DNA of 64,000 nt from positions 19,515,885 through 19,579,884 of the forward strand of contig NC_083337.1 in NCBI RefSeq assembly GCF_019175385.1. Direction: 5' to 3'. Under the pieces are notes generated by a model. It was given only the letters and a program-made list of their open reading frames with translations. It was not told the DNA's origin and made no database searches. Shown here piece after piece: positions 35,909-47,621 of this stretch. The first letter of the stretch is position 1. Each line of letters opens with the position of its first letter. Source of the DNA: Lycium barbarum (Eukaryota; Streptophyta; Magnoliopsida; Solanales; Solanaceae). A program made the position numbers and the translations under genes.

Positions 35909-36776
35909 TCTTTGATGAGTCAGATGGCTTGAAAGGGATAGGAACACAATATGGTGATAATGCTGAGGATGTTGAAATTGAGTTCACACAGAACTATGAT
36001 AGTGGAGCAACACAGGAATTTCCAACAAAATTGGTTGTATCAGGGCTCATAGCGAAGGAACCTAGTTCTCTGGTAGTTGTACAAGATATACACTCGATAA
36101 GGAAAACTGATCAGGTCAGCAATCGTCAATGAACCTAATTTCCTTGATGATCATGAAGACATGCACAATGTACAACAAGCATGGGTAACTAGACAACCAA
36201 GTGATGATGAAGAACCTGGTTAATCTGTCATTTAGAGAAGCTACTGGAGATACAAAGGGGGCGCATACAATTGAAAATTTCATCACCTCTATGGATTCTG
36301 GTGTTATGACAAGATCAAAGGACATGAAATTATGTTCGTTCACTTCCTACTTGTCATAGATTGTGCTTAAAATATAAAAGAGGCACTTCTAGATGCAGAC
36401 TACATCATTGCAATGTAAGAAGAACTTCATCAATTTGAGAGAAATAAGATATGACATTTGGAACCCAAGTATAACGATAGAACAGTCATTGGGACTAGGT
36501 GGGTGGTCAGAAACAAACTTGATGTGCAAGGCACCATCACAAAGAGCAAAGTAAGGTTAGAGGTGCGAGGGTATAACCAAGAAGGGATTAATTATGATGA
36601 AATATTTGCCCATGTTGTGGCTAGGATGGAAACAATACGCATGCTTATTACTTTTGCATCTTACATAAAATTCAAGTTGCACCAAATGGATGTCAAAAAT
36701 GCATTCTTTAACGGGTACTTGAATTAGGAGGTATATGTGCAACAACCACCAAGATTCGAGAGCTATTAGTTTCCTA
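35909..36776 (+). pseudogene. pol: P: integrase-RT linker and N-terminal half of RT
   Basis: A poorly conserved acidic linker is followed by the copia RT start: EELHQFERNK, TVIGTRWVVRNKLDVQGTIT, YNQEGINYDEIFAHVVARME and HQMDVKNAFFNGYLN, the last with the first catalytic Asp. A TAG follows YLN. The frame runs to about 36776 (PPRFES) and is cut by LTR F. The second half is at 57017-57527. Confidence 0.85.
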
Positions 36777-36781
36777 AGAAT

Positions 36782-37498
36782 TGTGAACCCGCCTTACTCG
36801 TACATCTATATATAAAAACTCAAAATCATATATATAAAAATACACATGGGCCTGCAAGACCTTATCCGATGCATACGTCTTATTAACATACTACGACTAA
36901 CTACAGGTGTACATATGTCTAGGAAAGCCTATAAGAACATTTGTCATACATAACATGGTCGGGACAGGGACTCAGCCTACCATAAAGTCTATAAACATAA
37001 CCAAAACAAGAGACCTTTAGACTCGACCGCACCTTGGAGACATGGAGTCTTACCAATCAACTTCTGGATATAGGAAATATCTACTCTGGAGGTCTGCCAC
37101 ACTGTATATTTGAACTGCAGCATGAAATATAGCACCCCCGGCAAAAAGGACGCCAGTACGAAAGAATGTACTGGGCATGTATGAAAATTAAAGGATCATA
37201 AACAAATGTTGTAATCAAATGAAGAATACTTAAGGAACAATGGAATATGACAAGTATCAAAGAAACTTGTAGGATCATAGATCATATCCTTACCAACCGG
37301 AATACGTCATATCTCCCTATAGCTTTGTTCTTTGAGCCCTTTTGGAAATGATATCACATAACTTGTAATACATCTTGTGTACAATATTCAAGTCATGTAA
37401 ACACTTAGTGATTAGCATGCTATGTCATAGAAGGTCTCGTATGTATGTGCTAGCTACCAGAAAAGTGAGTTTGTACTTTACCGACTACTGAGCCAGTA
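36782..37498 (-). repeat. LTR F, segment 1 (3' end)
   Basis: Plus-strand start TGTGAACCCG. It holds the first stem of the hairpin module: CCAGTAC (37153-37159) with GTACTGG (37168-37174). It is interrupted by solo LTR J at 37499. It belongs with 39475-40601 and 56791-57014, together about 2.07 kb, between the two RT halves of P. No clean TSD was found. Confidence 0.65.
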
Positions 37499-37638
37499 TG
37501 TAACACCTCGTACCTTAAAACTAAGCCTTGTTCATGATTCAGGAGTTTAGAAAGCCAAGGTGGGGAGTGTTAAGTTTGAAATCCATTTCAGTTCAATGAT
37601 CAATATTTTACACCGATATTCTATAGACCATAAAATGG

Positions 37639-37879
37639 TTTACGGGCCGTAGATTGCACCGTAAATGAACCCCATAAATTCAGCCTTCTGTTAGCGACTT
37701 ATGGTTTGTTTTACGGTCCGTATAATTTTCACGGACCGTAAATTTTACAGTAGAATACTCTACGGACCGTACATTTGAATCGTAAAAAGGCAAGAGAAAT
37801 TACAATTTCTGGAACCGATTCAAGGTCACCTTTTATGGACCGGAAAATGATTTATTGACCGTAAAAGTGACTATAAAAT
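37639..37879 (+). promoter_or_regulatory. Palindrome cluster and TATA box, LTR J
   Basis: TACGGGCCGTA at 37641-37651 is a perfect 11-mer palindrome. TTTACGGTCCGT (37710-37721) pairs with ACGGACCGTAAA (37731-37742). Decayed copies continue to 37860, then TATAAAAT at 37872-37879. Confidence 0.7.
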
Positions 37880-38953
37880 GGCCGACGAGTGAACACTATA
37901 TATTTCGCACTTTTCAGTCTTTTATATTATTTTTGTCCTCTTCAAGCCATAGATTGAAGTTCTTCTCCTCTTCTCATCATCCTACATCAAGGTAAGCCTA
38001 TTCCAAGTAATTCTAAAAGCTTCTAACATTCAATCATGGATTCCAAGTAAAATCCTTTGTTTCTAACCTAGGGTTTTCAAGAAAACCCATCTCAAGCTTC
38101 AAAGTTCAGGCTTTTGGGATTCTTCTTCAAGGTTTAGACTTTAATTCGAGTTTAGGAGAAATTAAGGTATGTAAGGCTTATATCTATGTGGGGGACTAAC
38201 ATTATTTTTCCCCACGCCATGTTCGTTCACATCTTCCACAAATTTCTCCTTTTTATGAGTATTAAACCCTAGTTCAATGAAAAGCTTAAAAGTTCTTATA
38301 GTTTAAATAACGAAACTTTGTATTTCATTCTTGTATATGATTCTGAGCATCACAAACTCATTATGTAATTCATGGATAGTCATACCTTGATTTTTATGAG
38401 TTTCAAGCAAGTAACACAAATAAGTATATGAACTACTATTACTCAATTTCATTAATCCTCCATGATTTCCATGTCTCATGAAAACTATAATATGTATACA
38501 TGTTATGAACTATATTATGAATCTTGTTATGAAAACCATAGGCGTAGATGCCACCTATATTCATGTTCATGTTTTGGAACTAGTAAACATTATCGAAAAG
38601 GCTTAAAAGCCTTAAACTACGTATGCCAACGTAGGATAAGGATCGCTGCTCCCAGTTCGGACGATTCCTTTATGTTACCCATATGGGATTGTCTTGATTA
38701 GATATATTCATGTCATATTCATGTCTCGTATCCCGGCAAGGAATGAGATGACTTAGCTAATGGAGCAGAGATTAGATGCCACGTGCTCACGTGGTGGTTA
38801 CATATCGGTTATACTAAGTCTCTTCCATTTAAAATATTTTACTAATGTTATATTATATTCATGTCAGATGTTACCCATGTTCATGTTCAGCTTACAGTTT
38901 CAGTTTCCTATTATTTCATGTTCCATATTTATTCATTTAGTTATTTTACATAC

Positions 38954-39012
38954 AAGTACAATTCCAGTGTACTTATGTCCCTTTTCTCGGGGCCTGCATT
39001 TCATAATGCAGG
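38954..39012 (+). other. Two-hairpin LTR module, LTR J
   Basis: Stem one AAGTAC (38954-38959)/GTACTT (38969-38974), where other families have CAGTAC/GTACTG, a paired change. Stem two CCTGCATT (38993-39000)/AATGCAGG (39005-39012) with a 4-nt loop. Confidence 0.8.
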
Positions 39013-39474
39013 AATTGATGTACAGGACGATGGATGTGCTCGATAGGATTCTCTCATATCAGCTATTGGTGAGCCCCATTTCATTCGGGTTGTTATCTTT
39101 ATTTTATGTTTCATGTCATGTTATGTAGTAGAGGTATGCCAGGGGACTTGTTGCGATAAACAATTTAGTGTTCAGAGGTTTCATAGAATGGTCTAGTATG
39201 TTATGTCAGATGTTCATTGTTGTATAGCCAGTGTTGGCTTCGTACTTATTATGTTTCAAACTACTTCTGCATTTATACTTTCAAAAAGCATTTTCAGTAT
39301 TCAGTATTATATTTAAACCTCATGTTTTACTCAGATTATTTATGTTTAACTTATATTTCGCATCAGTACATGTCCCATGTTGATTCAGGAAGCCATGTGG
39401 TTCACTTGGTCACATGCAGCAAGGCATCGAGTGTAGTGTTACTCCCAAGTCATGGTTCGAGGCGTGACACGGTA

Positions 39475-40601
39475 CTCCCATATGCTTACTCGACTAGTGT
39501 ACCGGTAACTTCCTAACTAGCAAATCCGTAACTACCAGACTATCAAGCCTTTGTCTTCCAAGCTAGCACTTCTGTAACTACCAGGCCACTGGATCTGACC
39601 GTGGTATCTATCATAACATACAACAATCATCAAACATGTAAAGTTCTCGTATCATCTTTAACTAAAATTGGCCATCTTATGGAAGCACTAACAAGGGTGT
39701 CGTTATGGCCAATATATACTTTCTAAGAGAGAAAAGAGGCTACCTATAGTTATATGGAACTCGATTCATTGGGACCATATCAACTACGAGTACATAGCAC
39801 TATTAAGCACATGAATAAAGTTCCTATAACATTTGGTTTCCTAAATCGTATTTGGAAGAGAATGCCTACTAAGGATTCATGCAAAAGAAAGCGATATCAA
39901 GATAGCCTTTATATACCTTTAAACTAATCCTTCAATGAAGATGACGAAACTAGCCTCCTTCAGTAGTTATTCTACAACAAGGAAGACAATACTAATATCA
40001 ATAAGGAAGAATACAACAATTAGACGACGAATGGCGGTTCGCCCTACAAGTGATTCTACGGCGTTCATCTACGCCTAAATCTCTCCTAACCTTGTAACAC
40101 CATCAACAACACACCAATATAAACATATCAACATCTCCAGCATCTTTATATAAAAAGAACAGAATATACCCCAATGACTCTACTACAATAATCAACCTCC
40201 GATTCGTAACAAACAAACACATCTAAAGCTTAAACTAACTTATACATATGATGAAAAAGAAGGAGGAACTTAACTTACCTTTAAAGTACAGAACCACCCT
40301 TAGCTTCACCCTACTTCAACTAGAAGAATGTTCAGATTCAACAACAACAAGAAAGAGGATGAACTAACTACTACCACGATCTTTCGAAGAGGGAATTATG
40401 TTGAAATCTTGCGGATCTATACTTGGAATGATATGGAAACCTTTAGAGAGATTTTAGGAGTGGTTTGGATCTAATTTGGGCAAAAAATATAAGAATAAGG
40501 CTGCATTGCTTTACATAAAAAACTAAAATTTTCCATTGCCTCAACATATGGTGCAACATGCGGGTCATATGTCCGCCATATGTTGGCCAATTTTTCCTAG
40601 G
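39475..40601 (-). repeat. LTR F, segment 2
   Basis: Middle of LTR F between J and element N. Near its right end (40544-40585) three CATATG palindromes occur in a block repeating CATATGTCCGC-type units. The remainder is AT-rich with no ORF of note. Confidence 0.6.
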
Positions 40602-41469
40602 TGATAAGTCCAAGTGCTTTTTATTTTGATGATTTTCAAACTATTTTAGAACCAGATAGAGACTTGGTGTGTAACTTGCTCTCTATGCATCTTGCACCGT
40701 CAGTAGAGAACAGCTGTAAATCCGAGCAACTTACTGCAAACAACTATAGCTGTGAGTTGGCCCATGCTTTAGGTCAAAGCGAATGATTGGTCTCTATCCA
40801 TCCCATATGCTCCTACTATATATACAACATGATGGAAACATATTGAGCAAATCTTAAAAAGCTAATCAAAATCGAGCAAATACTTGCCATCATAAGTTCT
40901 CTCAAGAACAAGGCACTCGAAAAACTGAAGAACCCGATCCAGATACTGATTTTTCTAAAGTTCTTTATGTTGTTGTAAGTCTTTGTTCGTCTGTGCTTAA
41001 ATTGTAAACCTATTATTCTATGTTAAGCAGCTGGTTGTAGGTGTTTTGAAAAGTCTTAAAGTGTACTTTCTAGAAGTGTGTTTCCACAAGCTTTTGAGTG
41101 GTACACTAGGCTAGAGTTAGTCTAGGGGTATTAGTGGTCCTTGGCTAGAGTTAGCTAAGTAGAGTTGCTTGCAATTGGACTATTACAAGTGTTAAGGGAC
41201 TATGGGGGTTAGTTCCTAGGTTACAAAAGAGTAATTGTAAGGGTGAGGGGTTATGGGAGTTAATTCCTAGCTTAGGATAGATTTGTAACCTGAAGTTACT
41301 CGTGTAGTGGAGTTGAAATCCTACTGGGGTAGGTCGTGATTTTTAATCCTTTGAGAAAGGAGTTTTCCACTGTAAAATCTTGCCTTCTATACTTACTATA
41401 TTGCATAAGGGAACTAGTACTCAACCAAGTCCCTTCATACCGTGCTTGGTGGACGCATAGCCTATAACA
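40602..41469 (+). repeat. N 5' LTR
   Basis: It begins TGATAAGTCC and ends CTATAACA. It contains a TATATATA-like stretch near 40815-40825 that could be the promoter. Confidence 0.9.
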
Positions 41470-41471
41470 AT

Positions 41472-41483
41472 TGGTATCAGAGC
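41472..41483 (+). other. N primer-binding site (initiator tRNA-Met)
   Basis: TGGTATCAGAGC two bases after the 5' LTR; a perfect 12-base match to the usual plant site. Confidence 0.95.
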
Positions 41484-41525
41484 ATGTGTTTTCTAAAAGG
41501 TTAACAGCTAGAAAGAATCTATAAA

Positions 41526-43440
41526 ATGGAAGCCCCATCAAATATAGAAGAAGGACAGTCTTTCACCAGGCTACCCCGGTTTAATGGAAAATATTATGGG
41601 TGGTGGGGGACAAGAATGTACGACTTCATCTAGTCGAAGATTTAGAGCTTTGGGATATCATCTGTTATGGTCCCTATATCCTGGTTCACACAAGTGAAGA
41701 TGGTAAAAAGACCACCGTCAAAATAAGAAAAGAATACAATAAAGCTGACAGGAAGAAAGTGAAAAAGAACTATAAAGCCCAGAAAATTCTTATGTGTCAA
41801 ATAGGACCGGATGAGTACAATTGAGTCTCAGCTTGTTTCTCAGCAAAAGAGATCTGGGAAGCTCACCAAACTGCTCATAAAGGAACAACTCAAGTGAAAA
41901 ACTCAAAGATCGACATGCTCACCACTGAGTATGAGATGTTCAGGATGAAAGAGAGTGAATCCATTTATGAGATGCACATCAGATTCACCTCCATAATCAA
42001 TGAGCTCCACACTCTTGAAGAAGTCACCACAATTACCAAGCTGGTGAGAAAGATGCTTGGTGTATTACCTGACTCTTAGGATAGCAAGGTAAATGCTATC
42101 TCTGAAGCCAAAGATCTAGATACATTGACTATCGATAAGCTTATTGGAAACCTCAAAATGTATGAGATGAAGATGACCATAAAGAAGGCAAAAAGAATGA
42201 CGTGAAGAATGAGAAGAGCCTGGTTCTCAAAGCTGCAAAGGGAGAGTCCAATGATGATGACTCCGAAATGGGTTATCTCACATAGAGGTTTCACAAGATG
42301 ATAAATAAAAATGGCATGTTCCCCAAAACAGAAAACCTCAGCAGAAACGACTACTCATGTCACAAGTGTGGGAAACCTGGCCATTTCATGAAGGATTGTC
42401 CTCAAAATAGGCAAGACAATTATGACAGAACTGCTAAGAAGAACCAGGTCCTCGACAGGAGTTTTAAAAGGAAAGATGCCGCTAATGAGATTATGAAGCA
42501 AGTACTTTAAGCTTGGGGAGAATCCACAAGTGACTCTGAGGATGAAAATGACAAAAGGGAATTATCCATGATGGCAATTGACGATAGAGCAAGTGAGCAT
42601 GAGTCAGACCTTACACACACGACTGAATCTGACACGAGTGATGTTGATGATGAGAACAAAGAGGTAAATTTCTTCGATATAAAGAAACATCTCAGAGATT
42701 ACTCTAAGAAAAAACTATATCACTATCAAGTGTGTTAATTAATGCTTGTCATGCTCTAGTTTCTGAGAGAAAAAAGCTGAATCTTGCTCTAGATGAAATA
42801 GAACTGGATAAGAATGACATGTAAGTGTTAACAAAAGAAATGGAGAAATAGGTGTTTGAGACAAACCAGCAAAATATCTTATTGGGATGTCAAGTGAAAA
42901 AAGAGATGGAAACCTCCTCTAAAAGAACAAGAGTAGTAAGTGAGACTTCCTTAGAGCTTGAAGTTGAACTAAAGAAAGTAAAGACTAGTCTTACTGCTAA
43001 ATTGAGAAGAACGAACTGCTAAGAAAAGATCTGGAAAGGGCTGAGTTCGAACTTGACAAAACTTTCAAGTGGACCTGGTCTTCTGATGCAACCCTCTCTA
43101 GAAATGAGAAAAATGAAAATGGCAGAAGAGGACTTGGCTTTGAGAAAGAGAAGATATGATCTCCACAGTAACATGTTCCCACAACTAAAGAGCAGCCATT
43201 TCCTCCTTACGGGAAAACAAGTCGTCACCAAGAGCCCTACAAGATAAAAGTTGACATTGTTCAAAAGAATAGGTGTGTTGTTAAGAAAGGAACCAAAGAG
43301 AAAGGAGAAGGTCCTCAAAAGAAAGGACATTTGAACAAGAAAAGGAATATGCTGCCCGTATGGGCTAAAAGGAGTCTGATTCACCCCTTCTTTAACTACA
43401 AAGGATCCAAGCTGGTTTGGGTTCCTAAATCCAATCACTA
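41526..43440 (+). pseudogene. gag: N gag, copia type with zinc knuckle
   Basis: It starts with an ATG in MEAPSNIEEGQSFTRLPRFN, then GKYYGWW. A one-base loss near 41635 shifts the frame into LELWDIICYGPYIL. The capsid part follows (MLTTEYEMFRMKESESIYEM, VRKMLGVLPDS with a stop at 42077). The zinc knuckle is intact at 42355-42400: CHKCGKPGHFMKDC. A long acidic and coiled-coil-like tail ends FNYKGSKLVWVPKSNH then TAG near 43440. Several further stops. It belongs to the Gag type of SIRE-like copia elements (family resemblance). Confidence 0.8.
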
Positions 43441-44163
43441 GCATCGCTTAATAGGGTAGGAGAAAGAAGGAGTAGTCAGCATAAACTGATGAACTGTGAC
43501 AGGTCTAAGGTGCAACTATGGTTAAGAAGTCTCTACTCAAAGCCCTTATAGCAGGAGGTGTGTGGTGTGATGATAAAAGAAGGGATCTCTAATGAACAAT
43601 GCTGCAGAAAAGCACCACTCAAAATGGCTACAATAAGTGAAAAGGTGCATTGCTGACAAGTGTTTTTTGGCTATGTCTAACTCACTTATGTGCCATTACA
43701 TGTATACATGCATGGAAGGATCGGGAGAATTGAAGTATAAGCAATTCTACACGGTTCACAGTGATGGCCTGATACTTTAAAAATTCTAATCAGAGACCAG
43801 GTCTTTGTATCTCAGGTTAGTAATTCTTTCAGTACTCATAAATGCATTTGAACTGCGAAAATTGCCAGATATGTCATGTGTCTTTTCCTCTTCCAAGAAA
43901 TTTCAAAAGAGTGTCCGTGCCAAATCGTCACTTCCTTCTTTAGCAAATCAGTTGTTCCCTCCTACATGTATCCTAAAGTGCCACCTCTACCTCTTTAAAA
44001 GGCATTTCTCCTCATCCTTCTCTCTCTTTACTTTACCAAATTTTTGAACTTTAGGACTTCATTTGCACATCTATCTTGTATAATACTCGCCTAAACTCTT
44101 CACATTTCTGTCCTTTTACCAAGTGCTTATCAAACATCACCAATCCTCGTCAAGCCTGAGCAA
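43441..44163 (+). other. N spacer between gag and second ORF
   Basis: No conserved coding sequence is seen. A pyrimidine-rich stretch around 43985-44060 precedes the second ORF and could be part of an internal promoter or leader, but no TATA box is convincing. Confidence 0.4.
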
Positions 44164-45020
44164 ATGTAGTCCAAATCATCACCCTCAAAGTACTCAACTT
44201 CCTCTGATCATGGCTTAAATGAAGCAACTTCAGCCTTCCCTATACCCATTCCTTCAAAAACCCAGCAAGCGTAGAACGACTAGGAAATTTGTATCCCTGT
44301 TAACTATCTTTGGTCAAAAAGGAAACATATGATCACATGGGAGGCAAGAATGGAAAATCAGTGAAAACAAAAGGGGGGAAACTATGATGCAGGAGAGCAA
44401 TGGACTGAGAAAAGGGAATTGAGGTCACTCAGTAGTGATTTAACTAGATTCGATGACTCAAGTTCTCGTAGTTCCACAGAAATGGCAAGCGTTGAGCACT
44501 TGGAAGATGAAGAGGAGACACCTTTGATACGAAAAAATTCAAAGAAAGAATCGGTGAGTGAAAATAAGCATTTGCTTGATCCAAAGTTGGAAGGTGATCT
44601 GAGTGAAAATGTGGGTCTTCAAAGCCAAGAAGAGAATAGAGGAGCGGAACACAGTGCCCTATTGTTACTCAAGAAAAGAAAGGTGAGTACAAGTAAGAGA
44701 CCAGGTTCCTCCACGAGGAGAAGTAGTGAAACAGAAGGAAGAAGGAATAAATAGAACCTAAAAAACAAAAGGTTCTCTTTGGAAGAGTCTTTGATGTTAA
44801 TCTAAAAGAGAAGCTTGCCAACAAAGATTTGATGGAAATGGTGGAGTTCCAGGAGGGGAGCCATCTATTTACTCAACCACCACCATGTGTATATGAAGCT
44901 GGAGTGGTTGAAGTCTATGAGAATTTACTTTGTATAAATGAAAATGCTCTGGCCCTAACAGTGAATCTGACGGAGTTTCTGCTCACTGAGTCGATACTCA
45001 GGAAAATCTCAGGAATAAAG
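44164..45020 (+). pseudogene. N second ORF, N-terminal part
   Basis: From an ATG at 44164 (next codon TAG), serine-rich SKSSPSKYSTSSDHGL, then after frame breaks an acidic-basic segment (44419-44753) and 44829-45018: EFQEGSHLFTQPPPCVYEAG and VEVYENLLCINENALALTVN. The latter resembles the uncharacterised plant-specific domain often labelled putative plant transposon protein in Solanaceae (recognition by memory, not by search). It is not Gag or Pol. B1 inserted after codon Ile-Lys. Confidence 0.55.
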
Positions 45021-47415
45021 TGTCACGACCCGGCTAGGGGGCCACGACGAGCACCCGGTGCTACCCCACCCGGGCACCCCCTTATCGTACATAACATATC
45101 ATCTAGGTGAACCATAAGTCAATTCGTGCTTTTCTTATCGTTAATCATATTGATCCCATTAGACGACAATCATCATTTAACATATCATAGGCATCTATGC
45201 CACATCATAAGTACAAGGCCGACGTGGCTAACAAAAGATATACAAAACATGGGCCGACATGGCCGAACATCTCTACCCACATACACATGACTACGAGCCT
45301 CTAAGAGTATGACATATCGTATGAGCGGGACAGGACCCCGCTCTGCCCATAATTATATACACAAAAGAATAAGTACCCAAAAGCTACGGCTCCAAAAGAA
45401 ATGGAGCTCTGCTATGCAATCTCTGAATAAGCAGCTATAGATCAAGTCTATCTCCCGGTGCACCTGCGGGCATGACGCAGCGTCCACAAACAAAAGGACG
45501 TCAGTACGAAGAATGTACTGAGTATGTAAAGCATGATCAACATCAATATAAAAGCATAATAGATATCATATGAGAATAGCATAGGAGGGGAGACAGTAAT
45601 ATCATCATCATCATTTCGCTTACTTGCATACATCGTCGTTCGTATCCCATAATAATAGCCATACCACTTTGTGTTCATATTCGTATACATGCCCTTACTA
45701 AGTCTTATCACACTCATATTCATATTATATACATGGTCATATCATATACATAGTATTTACATAGCATACCCAACCTCGTAGGATCGGTGTGTCATACATA
45801 CTTGGCCAACCAAGGCTCAAGATCATACATACCTGGCCCTACCAAGGCGTCAGGGTTATCCGTACCATCTGCAGAGGTGTGCACGCGTTTCGTAATCGTA
45901 TACATACTTTATACATAGTCATATACATATAGTCTTACCCGACATCATAAGCTCGGGGTCTTATCATAGCCCTTCATAGGCATACATATACATATATCAT
46001 AGCTCGTAAGCATCTCTAATCTCATTTTACTCTCATCATCATTACTATCCTCATCGTTATCGTTACATCTACATTATAGACTTACTCGTCATACGAGGAA
46101 CATAGTATAATCATAGTACATATCAAGGGTCGTGAGCTTATGAGCTCGGAATGTCAACCATGTGAAGACAACATACTCATATAGAGGAATTAGGAATTTG
46201 GCCAAGAACCATGCCTTGTGAAAGAAGGGTTAGCCTTACATACCTTTCCGTCGAACTAATCTACACTTGCACGTTCCCTTCCAATGCTAGCATTTATACT
46301 TTCATTAATATCATAACAATGGCCATTAGTCATTCACATTATCCACATTATCTAGATTCCTCAATTTGCCTCTAATCCACCCATATTCATGGTCATAACA
46401 CCCAACTTCGTCCATTCGTCTAAAGTGTCTAGTTCATGATCTTAGTACCATTTATAATACATTCATATCGTAACACAACAACATTCATAACTCAATTCAA
46501 ACTATTTCTCAAAATGTCACTATTCATCATTCATGACCTAGTTGACCACATTTGCTACAATCCATGTATTTTAATTCTCCAATACCTTAAACATCTTGTA
46601 AAAATCATGAATCTTACCTTAGAAGTTGTAGTAACAAGCTTTGGTTGATAATACTCCTCTTTGAGCAAAACCCTAGTTTTTCTCCATTTGGATTTCTTGA
46701 CTTGGATGATCCTTGATGATTCCCTTATCCTTGATTCACTTGTCTTAATGTTATTGATGGATTATAATCCTTGAAAACTCATATAATAAATGTAGAGAGA
46801 AGTTTTAGAGAGTAGTGGTGTAATGTTATAATGAAATAAAATAAGTCTTGATCCTCATATTTAATGAATTGGAAAATCTGTGCTGGGTGAACAGTGGTCG
46901 TCCATGGAGGTTTACGGACCGTATTCCATTATACGGCTCGTCTTCCATGGGCGTATTTAGCCATTTCCAGAACCAGAAGCTGGGCTTCCTTCATGGTGGT
47001 TTACGACCATGGTTTACGGGCCGTAAATCACTTTACGGTCCGTCCACCAGGTCGTATTTAACTATTTCCTCGGCTGGCAGAAAGTCGAAGTCTTGCATGG
47101 CAGTTTACGACTGCCAGTTTACGGACCATATTGCACTTTACGGTCCGTAGTTTGCAATATACGACCACTGGGCAGTTGCAATTCTGCAACTTCCCATATT
47201 TCTTAGATTTCTCATTTTTAATCACCCCCGTCCATGCACATGCATTGCTCACCTTGTATCTCATCTTTACTTAGCCAACTTCGTCTCACATCGGATACCT
47301 TCGAAATCTCGCCTAAGGTTATCAACGTCGTTTCTTGCTTATAGACATCATGCACTCATATTCATCACTAGTTTATCTACTTGCGTACCAACAGAAAAAT
47401 TTCCGAGGTGTAACA
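45021..47415 (-). repeat. B1 3' LTR
   Basis: Plus strand TGTCACGACC to GTGTAACA. Hairpin module at 45481-45520 with perfect stems CGTCC/GGACG and CAGTAC/GTACTG. Palindrome cluster at about 46900-47165. Confidence 0.97.
45481..45520 (-). other. Two-hairpin LTR module, B1 3' LTR
   Basis: CGTCC 45481-45485 pairs with GGACG 45496-45500; CAGTAC 45502-45507 pairs with GTACTG 45515-45520. The 5' LTR copy (52641-52680) has one change in the second stem. Confidence 0.85.
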
Positions 47416-47450
47416 TTCTAATCCCCTTAGGAACATTCGTCCTTGAATGT
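47416..47450 (-). other. B1 polypurine tract region
   Basis: In element sense, AAGGGGATTAGA directly precedes the 3' LTR, after GGACGAATGTTCC, a context typical of plant Ty3 elements. It primes plus-strand synthesis. Confidence 0.65.
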
Positions 47451-47621
47451 TAAATGCTTGGGGAATTCTATAAAAATTTCGCCAGAGTTTCCTCTCTAAT
47501 GTGGCACTACCACCCTGTCACAACAACCCACAATAATAATGCCTCACAGGGCAATAATACAACAACACTAGAAATTTGGCCACACACGACATGCATGTAT
47601 AAAAGGGAAAACATGCATACC

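Larger units (their letters stand above)
37499..39469 (+). repeat. Solo LTR J
   Basis: It starts TGTAACACCT and ends GGCGTGACA. The TSD is CAGTA (37494-37498) against CGGTA (39470-39474), one mismatch. TATAAAAT at 37872-37879, with the palindrome cluster just upstream at 37639-37860. Hairpin module at 38954-39012. No internal sequence, hence a solo LTR. Confidence 0.8.

Noticed and set aside
38760..39128. 122-codon hydrophobic ORF
   Set aside because: Lies inside solo LTR J across the hairpin module; pyrimidine-rich LTR sequence, not a membrane protein gene.
44829..45110. ORF running from N into the B1 LTR as a fusion gene
   Set aside because: The last codons are LTR sequence read after the insertion junction at 45021; no evidence for a real fusion.
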